From positions 1 through 9,158 of the forward strand of contig JACPQI010000127.1 of NCBI GenBank assembly GCA_016190545.1: DNA of 9,158 nucleotides. The letters are read 5' to 3'. Source of the DNA: Chloroflexota bacterium (GTDB lineage Bacteria; Chloroflexota; Dehalococcoidia; SHYB01; JACPQI01). The translations under genes and the position numbers were made by a program. Positions 5,645 to 9,158 of this stretch are shown here, piece by piece. The first letter of the stretch is position 1, and each line of letters opens with the position of its first letter. The notes under the pieces are model-generated. The model searched no databases. It was not told where the DNA came from and saw only the letters and a program-made list of their open reading frames with translations.

Positions 5645-8600
5645 GCCGGGCTCCTCCTGCGTCGTGATGGGCCGTCTACTGGCAGCGAAAAGCGGAACAC
5701 GCTCCCCTTCCCCAGCTCGCTCTCCACCCATATCCTACCACCGTGAGCCTGGACAATCTGGCTTGAAAGAACGAGGCCCAGTCCTAGTCCCCGGGCGCCG
5801 CTGCCCTTCCCTTTGACCTGGAAATACGGCTGGAACAACTTGCCTTGGTCTTCACAACTGATCCCGATGCCGTGGTCCTCCACCTCCACCACCAGCGCTG
5901 CTTCCTGGGTGGAGGCCCGCACCGCTACCTGCTGGCCGTCCCTGCTGAACTTGAGGGCGTTCAGCAGCAGGTTCGTGAGCACCTGCTGCACGCGGCTGCT
6001 GTCCGCCCTGATGCGCGGCAACTCGCTCGGCGCTTCGAGAAGGATGCTCTGGTGCCGCTGCTCCGCCACCGGCCGCAGGCCATCGCAGGTCTGCTCCAAT
6101 ATCCTCTTTGTATCAAACCGGGCCAGACGCAACTGGAGCATGCCGGCCTGGAATGCCCCGACATCCACCAGGTCATCAATGCGAGACCGCAGTGTCTCGA
6201 CGCCGGCCATGATGTTGCGGAGGAGCCGCTCCGCAGTGCTGTCGGGGCCGTTGCCGACTATCTCCCGCAGCATACCGGCAGAGGCCCGGATGGGCGTGAG
6301 AGGCGTCCGCAATTCGTGGCTGAGGGCGTTGAGGAACTGGAGGCGCGCCTCTTCATTGAACACCACCACGGCGCCTACGCGCGCATCGCCTTCTTCCATA
6401 GAAGCGCTCGCGTACTCTACCGGAAAGCTGGCGCCATCCTTCCGCCAGAAGACCTCGCCCGCCGCAAAGCGGACTCCGCCCTGCCGGAGGACTATTCCCA
6501 CGGGGCATTCCTCTTTCGGATATGGGGCGCCGTCATGCCGCGAATGGTGGACCATCTGGTGCAGGTCCTTGCCCACCAGCTCTGCTTCGCCGTAGCCTGT
6601 CAGCCTGGCGGCGGCCGGGTTGGCGAACACGACGATGCCGTGGGCGTCGACGCCGATGATGCCCTCGCCCGCCGAGCGGAGGATAAGCTCGTTCTGCCGC
6701 CGCAGCCGCTCCAGGGCCTGGCCGGAGCGTTTCGCCTCCAGGGCGTTGGCCACAATATTCCCGGCCACCTTCAGCAGCGTGGCGTCCTCCTGGGACCACT
6801 GCCGCTCCTCGCGCACCGCATCGAAGCCTAGGAAGCCCCTCAGCGAGCGCCCGAAGACGAGCGGGACTATGACGGCGGACTTGATGCTTTGCGCTTCCAG
6901 AATATCCCTTTCCGGCTTCGCTTCCGTTGGCAGTTCCGCCACCCGCGGCACCAGGACCGCCTCCGAGTGGCGCAGCTTTTCCATAAACCATGGGAACGTC
7001 TCCACAGGCAGCGCTTGCAGGTTCTCCCGCTGCGGCTCAATGCCGTCGGCGCACCACTCATGGGTATTGTCCATCCGCTTCCCGTCTTCAGAGAAGAGGA
7101 AAACGTAGCTGCGGTCGGTGCCGGCAAAGGAGCCTAAGGCCTGGAGCGCCTCCTGAATCCTGCCGTCCAGGCCCTCCGGCGGCGCGTTGACAAAGCTTGC
7201 GGAAATCGCCGCGAGGAGCCGTTCGCTGTCAACCCGGCGGCGCAGGGCCTCCTCCGCCCGCTTGCGCTCCGTGATGTCCCTCACAACCACACATATCGAT
7301 ACGGCGCCGGCGTGCATGACCAGGTTGGTGGTCCCCTCCACCAGCACCGTCGACCCGTCCTTCCGGCGGTACTGGCGTTGGTGGACGGTGCTGGACTGCG
7401 TCTCCTGGAACAAGACCCGCTGTAGCGCCTGATCGACTACATCTCGCTCCATTGCGACAAAGTCGTAGACGGGCATAGCTTTCAGTTCCTGTTCGCTGTA
7501 GCCGGTCAGCTTCTGGAAGGCCGCATTCGTCTCCAGGACTCGCTGTGTCTTCGGGTCTACAAGGGCAATGCCTTCCCGGGCCTGGTCGATAATGGCGCGG
7601 TACCGCCCCCAGTCCTCCTCGCGGCCGCGCTGTGACCGCTCCAGCGCTTCAAGCATCCCATTGATGCTGTCGCGCAGCCGCGATAACTCGTCCCACCGCT
7701 TGTCCGTCACCGGCAGCCGGGAAGCAAGATCGCCGCTGGCTCCAACGGCGCTGACGCTGGCGCTGAGCCGGGCGACACGCGCAAGGACAAACCGGTCGAG
7801 CAACACGATGGAGCCGACGCCCAGGAGGAGCAAGCCTATGAGGCGGCCTAAGCCGAACACGTTGACCGTGCGCAAGCCCTGCTGTCGCGCATGGCGGAAC
7901 GTCTCCACCCGGAGAACATAGGCTGGCTGCCCATAGATGTCGCTGAGGAGGGTGTAGCCGCCCAGCATCTTGTCGTCGAGCGGCCGGATATTCATGTCGG
8001 CGCCGGCGCGCAGGGTGGACGCGGCTTTGTGAAAGTCGGGCGGCACGTCGGGGGACGACAGGGGTTGTATGAGGAGGGGAGTAAGCATGGCGTCGGAGAC
8101 CCGCTGGACCTCCGCCGCACCCAGATAGCGGCCAAAGATGAAGGTCCCGGCAACCGGCCCTTCATACGTGCTGGTCAGGACCGGACGCGACACTACCAGC
8201 AACGGCCCGGCAGACAAGGGCAGGATGCCCTCGACGAGGCCCGTGGTGTCTTGATGGCTGAGGAGCAGGCTTTCCGGCTGGAGGTGGCTGCGCAGTTCCG
8301 GTGGGACAGGAACGTACTGTGCTTCACCCAGGTCATAGGACTGGGCGTAGACGGTGTTCCCGGCGGTATCGAAAATCGCGATGAAGTGGAGGCGCAGGTT
8401 CTGGTATGTGGACTCCACCAGGTTGACGCGGGCGTAGTCCGGGCGGGCGCCTTTCAGGAATTCGTAAGTATCGTCCCAGGAGGCCCAGTCCTTCGTCGTG
8501 GCGCTCAGCGTGGCGAGGTCGCTGCTGATGAAGTTGGTCACGCGGAGCACGGTGGCCCGCGCCTCGTGCTCATCGTGCTTGTCGAACCCGCGCAGCACCC

Positions 8601-8685
8601 ATTGCCGGGTGAGGAAGTACCCTCCCACCGTCACCACGAGGAAGCCCAGGACCAGGATGATGAGGGTTTTGAGTCGTAAGCTCAT
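5641..8685 (-). CDS. Membrane hybrid-sensor histidine kinase, CHASE4-HAMP-PAS-GAF-PAS-HisKA-HATPase
   Basis: The protein has 1014 residues counted from the ATG at 8685. A first membrane helix (about 6-26) is followed by an extracytoplasmic region with the CHASE4 hallmark DWASWDDTYEF (66-76), then a second helix (about 274-300). HAMP follows (about 300-350), then PAS (about 360-475, closing VVRDITERKRAEEAL), GAF (about 488-650) and a second PAS (about 662-778). The kinase core has the H-box LSHELRTPL (phospho-His790), the N-box NLLLNALKFS (Asn909), DHGIGI (from 937), LFQPYFQ and GLGLGL (from 966). There is no receiver domain. It should autophosphorylate and pass phosphate to Asp53 of the regulator whose gene overlaps its stop. 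The signal is unknown; CHASE4 senses outside the membrane, and PAS/GAF could add a cytoplasmic ligand or redox input. The linker from the second PAS to the H-box is short (about 15 residues). A TTG three codons earlier (8694) is an alternative start; neither has a strong ribosome site. Confidence 0.92.
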   Translation of the reverse strand: MSLRLKTLIILVLGFLVVTVGGYFLTRQWVLRGFDKHDEHEARATVLRVTNFISSDLATLSATTKDWASWDDTYEFLKGARPDYARVNLVESTYQNLRLHFIAIFDTAGNTVYAQSYDLGEAQYVPVPPELRSHLQPESLLLSHQDTTGLVEGILPLSAGPLLVVSRPVLTSTYEGPVAGTFIFGRYLGAAEVQRVSDAMLTPLLIQPLSSPDVPPDFHKAASTLRAGADMNIRPLDDKMLGGYTLLSDIYGQPAYVLRVETFRHARQQGLRTVNVFGLGRLIGLLLLGVGSIVLLDRFVLARVARLSASVSAVGASGDLASRLPVTDKRWDELSRLRDSINGMLEALERSQRGREEDWGRYRAIIDQAREGIALVDPKTQRVLETNAAFQKLTGYSEQELKAMPVYDFVAMERDVVDQALQRVLFQETQSSTVHQRQYRRKDGSTVLVEGTTNLVMHAGAVSICVVVRDITERKRAEEALRRRVDSERLLAAISASFVNAPPEGLDGRIQEALQALGSFAGTDRSYVFLFSEDGKRMDNTHEWCADGIEPQRENLQALPVETFPWFMEKLRHSEAVLVPRVAELPTEAKPERDILEAQSIKSAVIVPLVFGRSLRGFLGFDAVREERQWSQEDATLLKVAGNIVANALEAKRSGQALERLRRQNELILRSAGEGIIGVDAHGIVVFANPAAARLTGYGEAELVGKDLHQMVHHSRHDGAPYPKEECPVGIVLRQGGVRFAAGEVFWRKDGASFPVEYASASMEEGDARVGAVVVFNEEARLQFLNALSHELRTPLTPIRASAGMLREIVGNGPDSTAERLLRNIMAGVETLRSRIDDLVDVGAFQAGMLQLRLARFDTKRILEQTCDGLRPVAEQRHQSILLEAPSELPRIRADSSRVQQVLTNLLLNALKFSRDGQQVAVRASTQEAALVVEVEDHGIGISCEDQGKLFQPYFQVKGKGSGARGLGLGLVLSSQIVQAHGGRIWVESELGKGSVFRFSLPVDGPSRRRRSPA
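5651..5658 (-). promoter_or_regulatory. Ribosome binding site of the response regulator
   Basis: AGGAGGAG on the minus strand, 6 nt before the ATG at 5644, lies within the last codons of the kinase gene. It fixes the regulator's start and, with the ATGA overlap, points to coupled translation of the pair. Confidence 0.8.
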
Positions 8686-8726
8686 AAGCGCCAAGCTTGC
8701 TACGTCGCTGACGAATGTGCCACTAT

Positions 8727-8735
8727 TCTATATCA
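8727..8735 (-). promoter_or_regulatory. Possible extended -10 promoter of the kinase-regulator operon
   Basis: On the minus strand the sequence reads TGATATAGA, that is TG-n-TATAGA, which fits an extended -10 element. No good -35 lies 17 nt upstream, as is common for this promoter class. A start site near 8720 would give a leader of about 35 nt before the ATG at 8685. Confidence 0.35.
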
Positions 8736-8868
8736 TCGCATTGTCCTCGCGCACAGCCAAACCACACGGTTCAAGCCGTTAATAGCCGCTGCACGATACG
8801 CAGGTCTCTTTTACAAAGCGCCTCACTGCTTCAGCAAGAGAGGCTTGAAGGCTGTAAGGAGGCTGCGC

Positions 8869-8946
8869 TGCCACCCTGAGCGAAGCGAAGGGTCTCTGCA
8901 TACCGAGAGATTCTTCGTCCCGATTGCATCGGGACTCAGAATGACA
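8869..8946 (+). repeat. Dispersed repeat, second copy of the TGCCACCCTGAG...AGAATGACA element
   Basis: It begins TGCCACCCTGAG, has GCGAAGCGAAGGGTCT, and ends CTCAGAATGACA. Near the end is a perfect hairpin, GTCCCGAT-TGC-ATCGGGAC (8917-8935). It shares both termini and CGAAGGGTCT with the minus-strand copy at 3275-3370, but the middles differ in sequence and length (78 against 96 bp). It lies about 180 bp upstream of the kinase start codon. Confidence 0.75.
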
Positions 8947-9079
8947 CGGTAAAGGACCTTGTATTGTCTTTTTTGTACGTTTCGGTACCCTGGTATCGCC
9001 GGAAAGGGCCAGGTCCCAAGGCAGCTATGAAGATTCTTCGTAGTATGTTATGCTAACGGGCGCGGCCAGCACCCCCGTT

Positions 9080-9113
9080 GTTGCGAGCCCCGATGAAATC
9101 GGGGCGTGGCAAC
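9080..9113. repeat. REP-like hairpin with TTGCGAG / GTGGCAAC ends
   Basis: GCCCCGAT (9087-9094), loop GAA, ATCGGGGC (9098-9105) form an 8-bp stem. GTTGC (9080-9084) and GCAAC (9109-9113) extend it across a small internal loop. The ends TTGCGAG and CGTGGCAA resemble dispersed palindromes (TTGCGAG...GTGGCAA) that I recall from many bacterial genomes. The stem core CCCGAT/ATCGGG also occurs in the hairpin at 8917-8935. Confidence 0.6.
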
Positions 9114-9158
9114 CTGGAGGGGCGGCGGGTGGCCACGCCGCGGGAGGCTAAGCATCAC

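Larger units (their letters stand above)
8686..9158. other. Gene-free right end of the window
   Basis: No credible coding frame is seen in these 473 bp. They hold a possible promoter for the kinase operon (8727-8735), a small inverted repeat ACGG-TTCAAG-CCGT (8766-8779), the repeat at 8869-8946, a T-run at 8969-8974 on the plus strand, and the imperfect pair CGGTACC/GGTATCG near 8983-8998. A plus-strand extended -10 look-alike, TGTTATGCT (9046-9054), is followed by the hairpin at 9080-9113 and GC-rich self-complementary sequence up to the edge, including GCGGCG...CGCCGC. Confidence 0.5.

Noticed and set aside
5845..6831. 328-codon plus-strand frame opposite the histidine kinase.
   Set aside because: It is the mirror of a gene with every kinase motif intact; GC-rich genes often leave open antisense frames. 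The product is rich in His, Arg and Gln with no recognisable domain.
7891..8679. 262-codon plus-strand frame opposite the kinase sensor domain.
   Set aside because: It is antisense to the CHASE4 and membrane segments, with no ribosome site or domain of its own.
9061..9158. RNase P, tmRNA, SRP RNA or tRNA gene at the right edge.
   Set aside because: The hairpins are present, but none of the conserved sequences of these RNAs could be recognised.
1..9158. CRISPR array.
   Set aside because: The repeats are few, far apart and differ in their cores; there are no regularly spaced identical repeats of CRISPR length. The 16-bp boxes at 4629-4685 are too short and close.

Overview
The window is GC-rich bacterial DNA with every supported gene on the minus strand, so transcription reads right to left. 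The dispersed hairpin repeats (outer arms GTAGGGGC/GCCCCTAC, and elements ending in CTCAGAATGACA), the high GC and the gene types resemble uncultured Chloroflexota of the Dehalococcoidia kind. That placement is recalled from genome style and rests on no marker gene, so it is weak.

Right part (4958-8685): a two-component pair. A large membrane histidine kinase (CHASE4-type sensor, HAMP, PAS, GAF, PAS, HisKA, HATPase) overlaps by 4 bp (ATGA) a PhoB/OmpR-type response regulator. A possible extended -10 promoter lies just upstream of the kinase.

Left part (147-4534): a probable four-gene operon. In order of transcription it encodes a nucleotidyltransferase of the NTP_transf_5 type, a Wzz/BY-kinase fusion of the polysaccharide co-polymerase type with a tyrosine-rich tail, an HPr-kinase-like P-loop protein, and a small composite protein. 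That last protein joins a PqqD-like peptide-binding domain to a twin-arginine signal and a 40-residue tail with eight cysteines. HprK-like kinase, PqqD-like protein and NTP_transf_5 protein are known companions in peptide-modification loci (some lasso-peptide clusters, the so-called HPr-rel-A system). Here they sit with a polysaccharide chain-length/tyrosine-kinase protein. The best candidate for an undescribed system is this locus, and within it the PqqD-Tat-Cys protein, which looks like carrier domain and exported peptide in one chain.

Between the genes are several repeats: four members of a hairpin family with a constant shell and different cores (1-20, 94-118, 1616-1643, 4890-4913), two copies of a CACCCTGAG...AGAATGACA element (3275-3370 and 8869-8946), and a TTGCGAG/GTGGCAAC hairpin near the right edge. 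Repeats touch gene ends: one supplies the last part of the nucleotidyltransferase reading frame, and another appears to supply the response regulator's stop codon. An AT-rich stretch upstream of the left operon carries CAACTATTT-like boxes spaced exactly 16 bp apart and is a likely control region. No rRNA, tRNA, CRISPR array, transposase or integrase was seen.
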